From: Altererythrobacter sp. KTW20L
Lineage (GTDB): Bacteria; Pseudomonadota; Alphaproteobacteria; Sphingomonadales; Sphingomonadaceae
Length of the DNA: 64,000 bases
Assembly: GCF_023501975.1 (NCBI RefSeq)
Contig: NZ_JAMFLH010000010.1
Span: 115,450-179,449 of the forward strand
Direction of reading: 5' to 3'
Shown: positions 46,114 to 54,377 of the stretch, one piece after another
How positions within the stretch are numbered: the first letter of the stretch is position 1
Layout of the letters: each line of letters opens with the position of its first letter
Made by a program: the position numbers and the translations under genes
The notes under the pieces: generated by a model
Told to the model about the DNA's origin: nothing
Seen by the model: only the letters and a program-made list of their open reading frames with translations
The model's database searches: none

Positions 46114-47039
46114 GCGTGCTGGTTCTGGCCGAACACAATGACGGTGCGCTGAGCCCGGCCACACTCGCCACGGTAACGGCGGCGAGCCAGTTGGGCGGCG
46201 ATGTCCATGTGCTGGTAGCAGGCGGCAGCGATGGTGTGGCTGCCGAGGCTGCAAAGATCGCCGGGGTTGCCATGGTGCTCCACGCGGGCGATGCGTCGCT
46301 TGCCAACCAGTTGCCCGAGAATGTCGCGCCGCTGGTGGTGGACCTGATGGCCGGTTACGACGCCTTCCTCGCCGCTTCCACCAGCACCGGCAAGAACGTC
46401 GCCCCGCGCGTGGCGGCGCTGCTCGACGTGATGCAGGTGTCAGACATCATGTCGGTCGAAGGGCCCAAGACCTTCACCCGGCCGATCTATGCCGGCAATG
46501 CCATCGCCACGGTGGAATCGAGCGATGCCAAACTGGTAATGACCGTCCGCACCACGGCTTTCGAGAATGCTGCTGCAGACGGCGGCTCGGCTGCGATCGA
46601 GGCGGTATCGGGCGGCGCAGACGCGGGCCTATCCAGCTTCGTGGGCCTTGAAGCCACCAAGAGCGAGCGGCCCGAACTGACCAGTGCACGGGTCATCGTA
46701 TCGGGTGGCCGTGCCCTGAAGGATGCCGCCACCTTCGAGCAGCTCATCACCCCTCTGGCTGACAAGCTGGGCGCCGCCATCGGCGCCAGCCGCGCGGCGG
46801 TGGATGCGGGCTATATCTCCAACGATCACCAGGTCGGCCAGACCGGCAAGATCGTCGCGCCGGAACTCTACATCGCGCTCGGCATCTCGGGTGCGATCCA
46901 GCACCTGGCGGGGATGAAGGACAGCAAGGTAATCGTGGCGATCAACAAGGATCCCGATTGCCCGATCTTCCAGATCGCCGACTATGGCCTGGTGGCGGAC
47001 ATTTTCACCGCCGTGCCGGAACTGACCGAAAAGCTCTAG
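46110..47039 (+). CDS. etfA: Electron transfer flavoprotein, alpha subunit
   Basis: 309 residues. The N-terminal alpha/beta domain begins [15 protein letters not shown]; the C-terminal FAD domain carries [61 protein letters not shown] and [20 protein letters not shown], the diagnostic EtfA signature. This is the last gene of the fatty-acid oxidation operon; the convergent sugar kinase ends 9 bases later, and no terminator is visible in that short gap. Confidence 0.97.
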   Translation: MSVLVLAEHNDGALSPATLATVTAASQLGGDVHVLVAGGSDGVAAEAAKIAGVAMVLHAGDASLANQLPENVAPLVVDLMAGYDAFLAASTSTGKNVAPRVAALLDVMQVSDIMSVEGPKTFTRPIYAGNAIATVESSDAKLVMTVRTTAFENAAADGGSAAIEAVSGGADAGLSSFVGLEATKSERPELTSARVIVSGGRALKDAATFEQLITPLADKLGAAIGASRAAVDAGYISNDHQVGQTGKIVAPELYIALGISGAIQHLAGMKDSKVIVAINKDPDCPIFQIADYGLVADIFTAVPELTEKL

Positions 47040-47048
47040 CTTGGCGAA

Positions 47049-47927
47049 TTAGCCCTCCAGCACCTGCCGGCCCAGTTCGATCGCGCCGGTGATCCCGGCA
47101 TCGTCGCCCAGGCCGGGCAGGACGATCACTTCTGCCAGGTCGCGGTCATAGGCGGCGACATAGCCTGCCAGCAGGGCGCGGGTCTTTTCCCGCACCATGC
47201 CGATCAGGCCGGGGGCCTTCATTACCCCGCCGCCGAAGATCATGCGTTCGGGCATGTGCAGCAGCGCCAGCGTCGCTGCGAACTGGGCAACATAATCCGC
47301 CACTAGCTCCACCTCGGCGGGCGAGGCGTGTGACAGGTCGTGGCCCCAGCGTGCTTTGATTGCAGGGCCACATGCCAGGCCTTCGAAACAGTCGCCGTGC
47401 CACGGGCATTGGCCGGGCCAGCTATCGCCGGGCGCGCGGGCTAGCCGGATGTGGCCGGCCTCGAGGTGGGACAGGCCGCCCAGGCTGCGCCCGTGGCTGA
47501 CCACGCCGGTGCCGATGCCGGTGCCGATGGTGGTATAGGCCACGCAGTCGAGCCCTTGCCCAGCACCGCTTTTCCATTCGCCCAGCGCCGCGCCGTTGAC
47601 ATCGCTGTCGATGGCGAGCGGAACGCCGAAAGGCCCCAGCGCGGAGACATAGGACGCACCGCTCCAGCCCGGTTTCGGGGTCGTGGTTATCGTGCCCCAT
47701 GTGGGCGAGGTGCGGGCGATGTCGATCGGGCCGAAGCTTGCCACACCGAAGGCGGCGATCGGGCCGTGCGGCTCCTGCACACTGTCGAACCATGCGGTCA
47801 TTTCGGCAAATGTGGTAGCGGGATCGCGGGTATCGATGCGGGTGCGGTCCACAACCGTGCCATCGCCCCGCGCCACGGCAAGGACGAACTTGGTTCCGCC
47901 TGCTTCCAGCGCCCCGATCAGGCCCAT
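47049..47927 (-). CDS. ROK-family sugar kinase, fructokinase-like
   Basis: 292 residues. The ATP loop is IGALEAGGTKFVLAVARGDG; the sugar-site Asp lies in AIDSDVNGAALGEW, and TTIGTGIGTGVV follows. A zinc motif is present (GHIRLAR, then CPWHGDCFEGLACGPAI). ROK enzymes phosphorylate hexoses at C6; the sequence style (short form, SFGPIDI) resembles bacterial fructokinases more than glucokinases. It lies 19 bases after fliA on the same strand, so it may be read through from the flagellar genes, although a functional link is not obvious. Confidence 0.9.
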   Translation of the reverse strand: MGLIGALEAGGTKFVLAVARGDGTVVDRTRIDTRDPATTFAEMTAWFDSVQEPHGPIAAFGVASFGPIDIARTSPTWGTITTTPKPGWSGASYVSALGPFGVPLAIDSDVNGAALGEWKSGAGQGLDCVAYTTIGTGIGTGVVSHGRSLGGLSHLEAGHIRLARAPGDSWPGQCPWHGDCFEGLACGPAIKARWGHDLSHASPAEVELVADYVAQFAATLALLHMPERMIFGGGVMKAPGLIGMVREKTRALLAGYVAAYDRDLAEVIVLPGLGDDAGITGAIELGRQVLEG

Positions 47928-47946
47928 TACTCTCCCCTGCCTGGCT

Positions 47947-48666
47947 TCAGCCGTCTTCCTGCATCAGGTCGCGCAGCTTGACCAGTGCCTGTGTCTTCAA
48001 CTGGTGGACCCGCGGCACGCTGACTTCCAGCACACCGGCGATCTCGGTGAGGTTCAGTTCCTCGACGAAGTAGAGCTGGAGGACCAGTTGCAGGCGCTCG
48101 GGCAACTGGACCATCGCCTCGCCCAGCCTGCTGCCGTCCTCAAGCTGGCTGAGCACTTCGAAGGGATCGGGCAGGTCGGTGGCGAAGTGGGCGGAATTGT
48201 CGTCATATGCCTCGTCCAGGCTGGAAAGCTGGATCTGGCAGGTCGAACTGGCGGCGAGTTCGGCAGGGGTGACGCCCATGGCCGTCGCCAGTTCGGCCGG
48301 GCTCGGCTCGCGGCCCAGTTGCTGGCGCAAGGCATCGCGCGCGGCATCGGCCTGGCGGCGGCGGCGGATGGCGTTGCGGCTGTCGGGCAACTGCTTGCGG
48401 ACAAGGTCGAACATGGCCCCGCGCACGCGGATTTTGGCATAGGCGGCAAAGCCGTCCTCGCTGGGCCCCGCATGGTTACGGGCACATTCGGTCAGCGCGA
48501 TGAAGCCGGCCTGGACCAGGTCCTCGATCTCCAGCCCCTCGCGGCCGGAACCGTGGATGTGCCAGGCCGCCTTGCGCACCATCGGCACGAAGCGGCGCAC
48601 GCGGTCGGCCACCACGTCCTGCCCGCCATAGGCGGCAGCGGCGAATTGTTTCGGGTCGTGCTTCAT
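47947..48666 (-). CDS. fliA: RNA polymerase sigma-28 factor for flagellar genes
   Basis: 239 residues from ATG 48666, overlapping the flhA stop. Region 2 reads LEIEDLVQAGFIALTECARNH and FAAYAKIRVRGAMFDLVRK; region 3 holds GREPSPAELATAMGVTPAEL; region 4 has the helix-turn-helix LNLTEIAGVLEVSVPRVHQLKTQALVKLRDLM. This is the FliA layout. It transcribes late flagellar genes and is held inactive by FlgM until the hook is finished. FlgM is encoded three genes upstream in the same leftward run, so sigma and anti-sigma appear co-expressed. Confidence 0.95.
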   Translation of the reverse strand: MKHDPKQFAAAAYGGQDVVADRVRRFVPMVRKAAWHIHGSGREGLEIEDLVQAGFIALTECARNHAGPSEDGFAAYAKIRVRGAMFDLVRKQLPDSRNAIRRRRQADAARDALRQQLGREPSPAELATAMGVTPAELAASSTCQIQLSSLDEAYDDNSAHFATDLPDPFEVLSQLEDGSRLGEAMVQLPERLQLVLQLYFVEELNLTEIAGVLEVSVPRVHQLKTQALVKLRDLMQEDG

Positions 48667-50762
48667 GCGGCGAGCACCTCTGCAGAATGATCGGGCAGTG
48701 CGGGTGGCTGTTGGCCGCCGATGACCGCCACCACTTCGACCGGCTGGGTCGGCGGCAGTTCGGCGATGGACAGCACCAGGCAATGCGGGCTGCGCTGGCG
48801 CAACAGGGTGGCGAGCGCGCGGCGGGCAGGAGGCTGGACGATCAAGGCAAGGCCCCTGCCGTCTGTCTGGGCGGCCATGGCTTCGTTCACGCGGTCGGCG
48901 ATCATGCGGGCGCAATCGGGTTCGATCACCGGCTGGCCGGTGCCCGGATCCCGCATCCCACCAAGGATCGCGCCTTCGAGGCCGGCATCCAGCGTCAGCA
49001 CGCCTAGCGGATCGTTGGGAGAGCATAACTGCCCTACCAGCCAGCCGCCCAGGTCGGCGCGGATATGATCGACCAGGGGTTCGAAATCGCGGGTCTTCTG
49101 CAGGCCCAGGGCCAGGCTGGAAAGGATCGGGAGCGGGTGCGACAGGGTGATGCCATCGGCCAGCAGTGCGCGCAGCAGGCGGGTGATGGCGGCCAGCGAC
49201 AGCGGATCGGGATGGATCGCCTCGACCAGCCCGGGCGCCTTGTCACGCAGGGCGTCGAGCAGGCTGCGCACTTCTTCCGGCCCCAGCAATTGGTCGCCGC
49301 GCGCCAGCAGCAGCTGGTTGAGGTGCGTGGCCACGACAGTGGCGGCATCGACGGTGAGGAAGCCCTCGGCCACGGCATGGTCGCGCTCCCCGGTGGGAAT
49401 CCACAGCGCCGGACAACTGAAGCTGGGATCGCGCGTGGCCTCGCCCACCAGGCCGTGGCCGGGGCGTGCATCGCCGGTGTCGATGGCCAGCACGGCATCG
49501 GGCCGCGCTTCGGCCCGGGCCAGCTCCACCCCGCCCACCAGCACGCGGTAGCAAGTGGCTGGCAGGTCGAGCGAATCGCGGATGCGGAACTGCGGCACGA
49601 CAAAGCCGAAGCCCTGCGAAAGCTGCTTGCGCACGCCGGTGACGCGTGTGACCAGCGGCGAGCCCTTGGCTTCTTCCACCAGGTGCACCAGGCCATAGCC
49701 GACCTCCAGCGTGACCAGCGTCTGGTCGCTGACATCGCTCACCTCGATCCGCTGGACATCGACCACTTCGGGTTCGGGCACGGGCAGTTCGGCCTCGGCC
49801 ATGTGGCGGCGCAAGGTCCGGTAAAGCCAGAAGGCGAGGGCAGCGGCGGGCAGGAAGATCATTTGCGGCATGGCCGGAACCATGCCGATGGCACCCAGAA
49901 CGAAAGCCACCGGCAGCCACGATCCCGGCGCGGAGAACTGGCGGCCGATCTGGCCCACCAGATCGCTCTTGTCGCTGACGCGGGTGACGATGGCGGCGGC
50001 AGCGATCGACAGCAGCAGGCCCGGCACCTGCGCCACCAGAGCATCGCCGACGGCCAGCGTGACATAGACTTCCGCCGCCTCGCCTGCGCTCAGACCGTGG
50101 GTCGCCATGCCCAGGACCATCCCGCCGATCAGGTTGACCGCCAGGATCAGCAGCGCGGCAATCGCATCGCCCTTCACGAACTTGGAGGCACCATCCATCG
50201 AGCCGTAGAAGTCCGCCTCGGTCGCCACTTCGGCGCGGCGGGCGCGGGCTTCATCGGCCGTCATCAGGCCGGCGGCGATATCGGCATCGATTGCCATCTG
50301 CTTGCCGGGCAGGGCGTCCAGCGTGAAGCGCGCGGAGACTTCGGACACGCGCCCCGCGCCCTTGGTGACGACGACCATGTTGATGATCAGCAGGATGACG
50401 AAGACGAACAGGCCCACGGCGAAGTTGCCGCCGACCAGGAAAGCGCCGAAGCTCTCGATCACCTGCCCCGCCGCCGCGCCGCCTTCGTGGCCGTTGACCA
50501 GCACCACCCGGGTCGAGGCGACATTGAGGGACAATCGCAGCAGGGTGGCGAACAGCAGGACCGTGGGAAAGGCCGAGAAATCGAGCGGCTTCTTCGCATT
50601 CAACGCCGCCATCAGCACGCCCACCGACAGGGCGATGTTGAACACGAAGAACACGTCCAGCATCAGGGTGGGGATCGGCAGGATCATCATGGCGATCAGC
50701 GCCAGGATGCCGACCGGCAGGGCCAGCGCCGAGGGGGCGAAAGGCAGGTTCTTCAAGGTCAC
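48663..50762 (-). CDS. flhA: Flagellar type III export apparatus protein FlhA
   Basis: 699 residues from GTG 50762 (GTGA overlap with the preceding transglycosylase). The N-terminal half is hydrophobic with several membrane segments (LALPVGILALIAMMILPIPTLMLDVFFVFNIAL; FAVGLFVFVILLIINMVVV) and the conserved FPTVLLFATLLRLSLNVASTRVVL stretch of the FHIPEP family. The C-terminal half is the cytosolic ring domain that docks chaperone-substrate complexes (IRDSLDLPATCYRVLVGGVELARAEARPDAVLAID). FlhA is the export gate of the flagellar secretion system; partners FlhB and FliPQR are not in this window. Confidence 0.97.
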   Translation of the reverse strand: MTLKNLPFAPSALALPVGILALIAMMILPIPTLMLDVFFVFNIALSVGVLMAALNAKKPLDFSAFPTVLLFATLLRLSLNVASTRVVLVNGHEGGAAAGQVIESFGAFLVGGNFAVGLFVFVILLIINMVVVTKGAGRVSEVSARFTLDALPGKQMAIDADIAAGLMTADEARARRAEVATEADFYGSMDGASKFVKGDAIAALLILAVNLIGGMVLGMATHGLSAGEAAEVYVTLAVGDALVAQVPGLLLSIAAAAIVTRVSDKSDLVGQIGRQFSAPGSWLPVAFVLGAIGMVPAMPQMIFLPAAALAFWLYRTLRRHMAEAELPVPEPEVVDVQRIEVSDVSDQTLVTLEVGYGLVHLVEEAKGSPLVTRVTGVRKQLSQGFGFVVPQFRIRDSLDLPATCYRVLVGGVELARAEARPDAVLAIDTGDARPGHGLVGEATRDPSFSCPALWIPTGERDHAVAEGFLTVDAATVVATHLNQLLLARGDQLLGPEEVRSLLDALRDKAPGLVEAIHPDPLSLAAITRLLRALLADGITLSHPLPILSSLALGLQKTRDFEPLVDHIRADLGGWLVGQLCSPNDPLGVLTLDAGLEGAILGGMRDPGTGQPVIEPDCARMIADRVNEAMAAQTDGRGLALIVQPPARRALATLLRQRSPHCLVLSIAELPPTQPVEVVAVIGGQQPPALPDHSAEVLAA

Positions 50763-51661
50763 AGGCCGAAAGCCTCCAGGCGCGCATAGGCGTTGCGGAT
50801 ATGGGCGAGGCCGGGCGCCTCGCGGCCACCCGTCTCTGTCAGGGCGAAGCTGGTGCGCAGGGTCTCGGCCATCGAAGGTAGCGCCCCGCGCGACGGAGCC
50901 GGCGGCATGACGCGCGACGGCTGCCAGTTGTCGGGCAGGACGAATTGTGCGGCATAGGTGGCGGGGTAGGCGCCCGGATCCACGCCGCCTTGCGCCATCG
51001 CGCCATCCACCCGGCCCCGGATCACGTCCATTACCCCTGCGACAGAGCGCGGCGCTCCGCCGGGTTCGTAGAAGATCGCGCGGTTGGCGCGGGCGGCACG
51101 CGGCAGGATGGCGGCGGCGCTGGTTTCGGGATTGCTGCCGAGCGCGCCGAGGAACTGGCTCGCGCCTGCCGGACCGAGGAAGTGCGCGAGGTAGAGCTCG
51201 CTGGCATCGGGTTCGCGGCCCAGCACCGGCAGCAGGGTCGCCCGGTTGTCGCCCGCCAGTGCCCCGGCCATCAGGCTCGCCACATCGGGATCGGTCCGCA
51301 GGTCGAGGATGGCGGCGCGCGTGGCCGGATCGTCAACCCGCGCACGGCCGCTGGAACTGTCGATGGCTTGCGACAGGTGGCCAAGGCCGAGCCGTTCGCC
51401 GTGACGGTCGAGCGTGGACAGCCAGGTCTGGTCGATGAACTGGAACAATCCGGTGGCGCTGGACGTGCGCGCCTCGGCCTCCGGGTCCAGCCCGGATTCG
51501 ATCCGCGCCTGGGCCAGCAGATAGGAGAAATCGACGCCGGTACGCTGGGCCGCGCGGGCGATTGAAGCCTGGGTGCCAGCATGGCTAGCAGCATGGCTCT
51601 GGCCCGCGCGCGATGCGGGAATGGCGGGCTGGAATGTCGTGACCGGATCGCTCATCCGCAT
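50759..51661 (-). CDS. Flagellum-associated lytic transglycosylase (SLT domain)
   Basis: About 300 residues from ATG 51661 with GAAGAGA upstream; TTG 51682 and ATG 51655 are alternatives. The SLT-type domain occupies about 35-125: IARAAQRTGVDFSYLLAQARIESGLDPEAEARTSSATGLFQFIDQTW, with the catalytic Glu in RIESGL. No signal peptide is clear, so export may use the flagellar system or a non-classical route. FlgJ in this cluster lacks its muramidase domain, so this protein is the likely enzyme that opens the cell wall for the rod, comparable to SltF of Rhodobacter. That role is inferred from context. Its stop overlaps flhA. Confidence 0.85.
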   Translation of the reverse strand: MRMSDPVTTFQPAIPASRAGQSHAASHAGTQASIARAAQRTGVDFSYLLAQARIESGLDPEAEARTSSATGLFQFIDQTWLSTLDRHGERLGLGHLSQAIDSSSGRARVDDPATRAAILDLRTDPDVASLMAGALAGDNRATLLPVLGREPDASELYLAHFLGPAGASQFLGALGSNPETSAAAILPRAARANRAIFYEPGGAPRSVAGVMDVIRGRVDGAMAQGGVDPGAYPATYAAQFVLPDNWQPSRVMPPAPSRGALPSMAETLRTSFALTETGGREAPGLAHIRNAYARLEAFGL

Positions 51662-51721
51662 CGCTCTCTTCGCTGGTTTCAATCAGCAGGAGCTTCGCAA
51701 GATGCGTGCCATTCTGGCGAG

Positions 51722-52054
51722 TTAAGCGCGCCGGGCCTGCGGGGCGGTGTAAGTGCCGGGGCTACGGGTCAGGGCATCGAGCTGGGCGGCGACATTGGCT
51801 GCCAGGAGATTGCGGACCTTGCGGTTGACTTCGTTCTGGTGGCGCGCGGCTTCCAGCAGGCTGCGGCATTCGGCATCGATTGCCGGGCCTTCGCCGTCGG
51901 TAAGTTCGCTGCACAACTCCTGCTTTGTCTGGGTCGAAAGGACCAGCGCATCGACATCCATGGCGGCAAGCGCCTGCCGCTCGGCTTCCAGCACGGCAAG
52001 CATTTGCCGCAGGTTGCCGGCCAGGCCCGCGTCTTCGAGCACGGCGGCGCTCAC
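51722..52054 (-). CDS. flgN: FlgN-like flagellar chaperone
   Basis: 110 residues from GTG 52054 overlapping the flgM stop (GTGA). The protein is helical, with LRQMLAVLEAERQALAAMDVDALVLSTQTKQELCSEL matching the FlgN start where a coiled coil binds FlgK/FlgL, and a C-terminal variable tail. FlgN escorts hook-associated proteins FlgK and FlgL, which are encoded in the divergent operon. The order flgA-flgM-flgN supports the call beyond the weak sequence conservation of this family. Confidence 0.82.
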   Translation of the reverse strand: MSAAVLEDAGLAGNLRQMLAVLEAERQALAAMDVDALVLSTQTKQELCSELTDGEGPAIDAECRSLLEAARHQNEVNRKVRNLLAANVAAQLDALTRSPGTYTAPQARRA

Positions 52055-52353
52055 TGCGAGCCGCTCAGCATCAGGCGTGCGGCGATAACTGCATCGGTGA
52101 TCTGGGCGGGAACGATGGGATAGCTGCCGTTCTTCAGGGCATCGCGGATTTCGGCGACACGGTCCTGCTGGACCGGCACGGGGCCGGTGGCCACGCGGGC
52201 ACCGGTTTCCACGGCAATGCCGCCGTCGGCCGCAGGTGCCGACTGGGCAGACTTCGCTTCCGGTTTGGCGCCGGTGCGGGCCTCGGGCATGTCACGCGCC
52301 ACGGGCCGCATGGCAGCCGGGCCGCTCAATCTGCTAATATCATAGAGGGACAT
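52051..52353 (-). CDS. flgM: Anti-sigma-28 factor FlgM
   Basis: 100 residues from ATG 52353 with AAGGAG 8 bases upstream; an in-frame ATG at 52383 lacks a site. The N-terminal half is disordered (Ala/Pro/Lys rich). The sigma-binding C-terminal half reads VAEIRDALKNGSYPIVPAQITDAVIAARLML, the classic FlgM helix pair. FlgM inhibits FliA until secreted through the finished hook. A 93-bp gap separates it from flgA and contains an A-run on the minus strand, so a separate promoter is possible though none is clear. Confidence 0.9.
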   Translation of the reverse strand: MSLYDISRLSGPAAMRPVARDMPEARTGAKPEAKSAQSAPAADGGIAVETGARVATGPVPVQQDRVAEIRDALKNGSYPIVPAQITDAVIAARLMLSGSQ

Positions 52354-52446
52354 TGTGGTCGCTCCTTGGGGGTTCATTCTCATCAGCAGGACGGTTCCCC
52401 GAGTGCCGGTTTAAGACTGGCTTTACGTTTTTTTGTTCGGCCCAAA

Positions 52447-52992
52447 TTATCGGCCGAGCGGAATCACCGCCCGACCGGGGTTTTCGATGCGGGCGCGGAC
52501 ATCTTCCTGGCCGCGTCCGGGCCGGGTGCCTTCGGGACGAACGCGGATCCAGTCGCCCACTGCGCCGGCTTCCAGCGCCTCGCCCTGCTGGGTCACGCTG
52601 AAGCCGCGCCCCTCCACCGCGATGGTCAGGACCTGGCCGCGGGCGACAACGGGGGCGGCGGGGCGTGCGGGAGAATTTGCAGCCGCCGCCGCGCCGGTCA
52701 TGGCGTTAACCGGAACGAACAGTTGCCAGCCTGACAGGGCGGGGCATTCCACCCGCACCATGTCGGCCCGGCGGCCATGCCAATCCAGCGCCAACTCGCC
52801 CGGACACTCGGCCAGGCGCAGGCGGCGATCGACCGGATGGCGCGCACCGCCCGGCGTGCCGACCGGCGCGCCGGTAAAGGCGGCCACTTCGGCATCGATC
52901 CGGGAAAGATCGGCAAACGTGCCTGTCTGGGCCGAAACGGCGGATGGCAGCGCTGTGGCGGCAAGGGCCAAGAGCAGGGTAGGGCGAAACAT
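52447..52992 (-). CDS. flgA: Flagellar P-ring assembly chaperone FlgA
   Basis: 181 residues with a signal peptide (MFRPTLLLALAATALPSAVSAQ). The SAF-like C-terminal domain is readable: AAPVVARGQVLTIAVEGRGFSVTQQGEALEAGAVGDWIRVR, ending VRARIENPGRAVIPLG. FlgA acts in the periplasm to help FlgI form the P ring. GAGGAG precedes the ATG. It is 21 bases after the MotB-like gene on the same strand. Confidence 0.93.
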   Translation of the reverse strand: MFRPTLLLALAATALPSAVSAQTGTFADLSRIDAEVAAFTGAPVGTPGGARHPVDRRLRLAECPGELALDWHGRRADMVRVECPALSGWQLFVPVNAMTGAAAAANSPARPAAPVVARGQVLTIAVEGRGFSVTQQGEALEAGAVGDWIRVRPEGTRPGRGQEDVRARIENPGRAVIPLGR

Positions 52993-53013
52993 CGGAACAG
53001 CTCCTCGAAGGGA

Positions 53014-53478
53014 TCAGGACTGTTCCGATAGAAGCAAGCTCTGTGCCACTTGTTCGGCCTCTCCCTCATTCGCACCGTCATAGGCGAACAGCGCGCGGAC
53101 CTGCGATTGCGGGGCAGGCTGCAGGATCACGCGCGGGGCAAAGCCTGCCGCCATCGCCGCCTGGGCCAGTTCCTCGGCCCGCGCGGCCACCCGCACCCGG
53201 TCGGCAGGCGCAAAGCGCGCCTCGACGGTCAGTTGCTCGCCCGAACCGGGGCGGTAGAGCGCCAGCCATTCGGCCAGCGGCGGCGCGCCCGGCGCATCGA
53301 CGAACACGCCCGATGCCACGCCCTGCGCTATTCCGCCCAGGGCTGGCGGCGGCACGGCCTCGTCCTCCGGCGGGCGGGCCGACAAGGTCACGCCGGTGAT
53401 GATGAACAGGATCATCGAAAGGTCGGCCAGCGGCACCAGCCAGGCACTGCCGCTGTCGCGCAAGGGTGTGCGGATCAC
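53014..53478 (-). CDS. Short MotB/ExbD-like membrane protein without OmpA domain
   Basis: 154 residues from GTG 53478 (GTGA overlap with the MotA-like gene). A single N-terminal membrane segment, WLVPLADLSMILFIITGVTLSA, has an Asp (Asp19) at the position where MotB, ExbD and TolR carry the proton-binding residue; MotB here has AYADFVTAMMAFF. The periplasmic part is only about 120 residues, with a Pro-rich linker and a small alpha/beta stretch (LTVEARFAPADRVRVAARAEELAQAA). No peptidoglycan-binding OmpA motif is present. It pairs with the adjacent MotA-like protein; partner identity and role are inferred from gene order. Confidence 0.7.
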   Translation of the reverse strand: MIRTPLRDSGSAWLVPLADLSMILFIITGVTLSARPPEDEAVPPPALGGIAQGVASGVFVDAPGAPPLAEWLALYRPGSGEQLTVEARFAPADRVRVAARAEELAQAAMAAGFAPRVILQPAPQSQVRALFAYDGANEGEAEQVAQSLLLSEQS

Positions 53479-54158
53479 ACCACCCGCTCCAGCCGGGTTA
53501 CGGTTTTGGGCGGGGCCGGTGAAACAGCCCTTGCGGGCGGGACGGTCCCGGCCAGTTGCCGCGCCATCCAGTCGATCAGCAACTGGCGCGCTTCTTCCTC
53601 GGCCGCACCGCGCCGCTCGATCATACTGGCGACGGGGTGGAGCACGAGGTGTGCGAGCATCAGGCCATAAAGCGTGGTGACGATGGCCATGCCGATGCCG
53701 CCCATCATCGCGCCACCCGCAGCAGCATCGTAATTGAGCTGGCTCAGGGCGAACAGCGTGCCCGCCATGCCGAACACCGGCGCCATTTCCGCTGCCAGCC
53801 GGATCGGCCGTAATGCCAGCTTGCGGCTGTGGGTGCGCTGGCGCTTGAAGCGTTCGTGGGCGTCGATCAGGCTGGCCAGGCTGCGATCGTGGATCAGCGC
53901 ATCGGTAACGCTGGCGATCTCGCGGTCGGAACTGCGAAACGGGCGCGAGCGCAGCACGCCATCGACTTTGAGCATCTCCACGTCGCGGGCGATTTCGGCA
54001 CGGGCGCGTTCATAGTCGAACGGGCGCCCGACCAGGTGCCACAGACCGCCAAGCGCGGACGAAAGCTCGCGTCGCCCGCTGCCGACAAGGGTCGCAAGGC
54101 AGGTCCCGCCCAGCACGATGGCTGCGCCAGGGCCGTCCAGCAGGGCCGTGAAATCCAT
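53475..54158 (-). CDS. MotA/ExbB-type ion-channel subunit (second, divergent copy)
   Basis: 227 residues from ATG 54158 with AAGGAG 8 bases upstream. The start MDFTALLDGPGAAIVLGGTCLATLV matches the second membrane helix region of MotA/PomA. A cytoplasmic helical part follows (FDYERARAEIARDVEMLKVDG), then the two conserved C-terminal helices MAPVFGMAGTLFALSQLNY and GGIGMAIVTTLYGLMLAHLVLHP, containing the Pro and Gly residues typical of the family. It lacks the first MotA helix and is 60 residues shorter than the MotA at 62219. It is the first gene of the leftward flagellar operon, divergent from flgB. Confidence 0.82.
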   Translation of the reverse strand: MDFTALLDGPGAAIVLGGTCLATLVGSGRRELSSALGGLWHLVGRPFDYERARAEIARDVEMLKVDGVLRSRPFRSSDREIASVTDALIHDRSLASLIDAHERFKRQRTHSRKLALRPIRLAAEMAPVFGMAGTLFALSQLNYDAAAGGAMMGGIGMAIVTTLYGLMLAHLVLHPVASMIERRGAAEEEARQLLIDWMARQLAGTVPPARAVSPAPPKTVTRLERVV

Positions 54159-54250
54159 TATGCGCGCTCCTTGGCCCCAGAACCTGTTGCTGAACCTTTT
54201 GCAGTGCCTTCTGCCAGCCACAGGACGGATCGGCAGTGGCGGCGATTAAG

Positions 54251-54289
54251 GGCGGCACGTTCTTGCCGGTTGGCGGCACGTGCTTGCCG
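54251..54289. promoter_or_regulatory. Tandem upstream activator sites for the flg operon
   Basis: Two copies of an 18-bp unit, GGCGGCACGTTCTTGCCG (54251-54268) and the same with one change (54272-54289), are spaced exactly 21 bp, two helical turns. Each contains the imperfect dyad CGGCA-N6-TGCCG. They lie 55-72 bp and 34-51 bp upstream of the sigma-54 box at 54323, a place where activators of the FlbD/FleQ type bind. The identity of the activator is inferred. Confidence 0.6.
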
Positions 54290-54322
54290 ACAACGGGGAG
54301 ACACAGGGCGAAAGGCGCAAAC

Positions 54323-54338
54323 TGGCACGCTGCTTGCT
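54323..54338 (+). promoter_or_regulatory. Sigma-54 promoter of the flgB operon
   Basis: TGGCACGCTGCTTGCT matches the -24/-12 consensus TGGCAC-N5-TTGCW exactly, including the GG-N10-GC spacing. Transcription would start near 54349 and leave a leader of about 29 bases to the flgB ATG at 54378, which has AAGGAGG 5 bases upstream. Sigma-54 control of rod and hook genes is common in alphaproteobacteria such as Caulobacter. Confidence 0.85.
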
Positions 54339-54377
54339 GAACACCGGCCATAGTCACTTTGCTTCAAGGAGGCAGGC

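Noticed and set aside
49065..50789. A 574-codon plus-strand frame opposite flhA
   Set aside because: Extreme Gln/His/Arg content from complementing hydrophobic codons; flhA on the minus strand is complete.
54159..54250. A sigma-54 promoter on the minus strand for the short MotA-like gene
   Set aside because: Only TGGCTGGCAGAAGGC fits the GG-N10-GC spacing, and its -12 half is AGGC instead of TTGC; the match is too weak to call.
54254..54288. The two GGCACGT-CTTGCC units read as extra sigma-54 promoters
   Set aside because: The GG and GC elements are 9 instead of 10 bases apart in both, which is not tolerated well; the units are better explained as activator sites.
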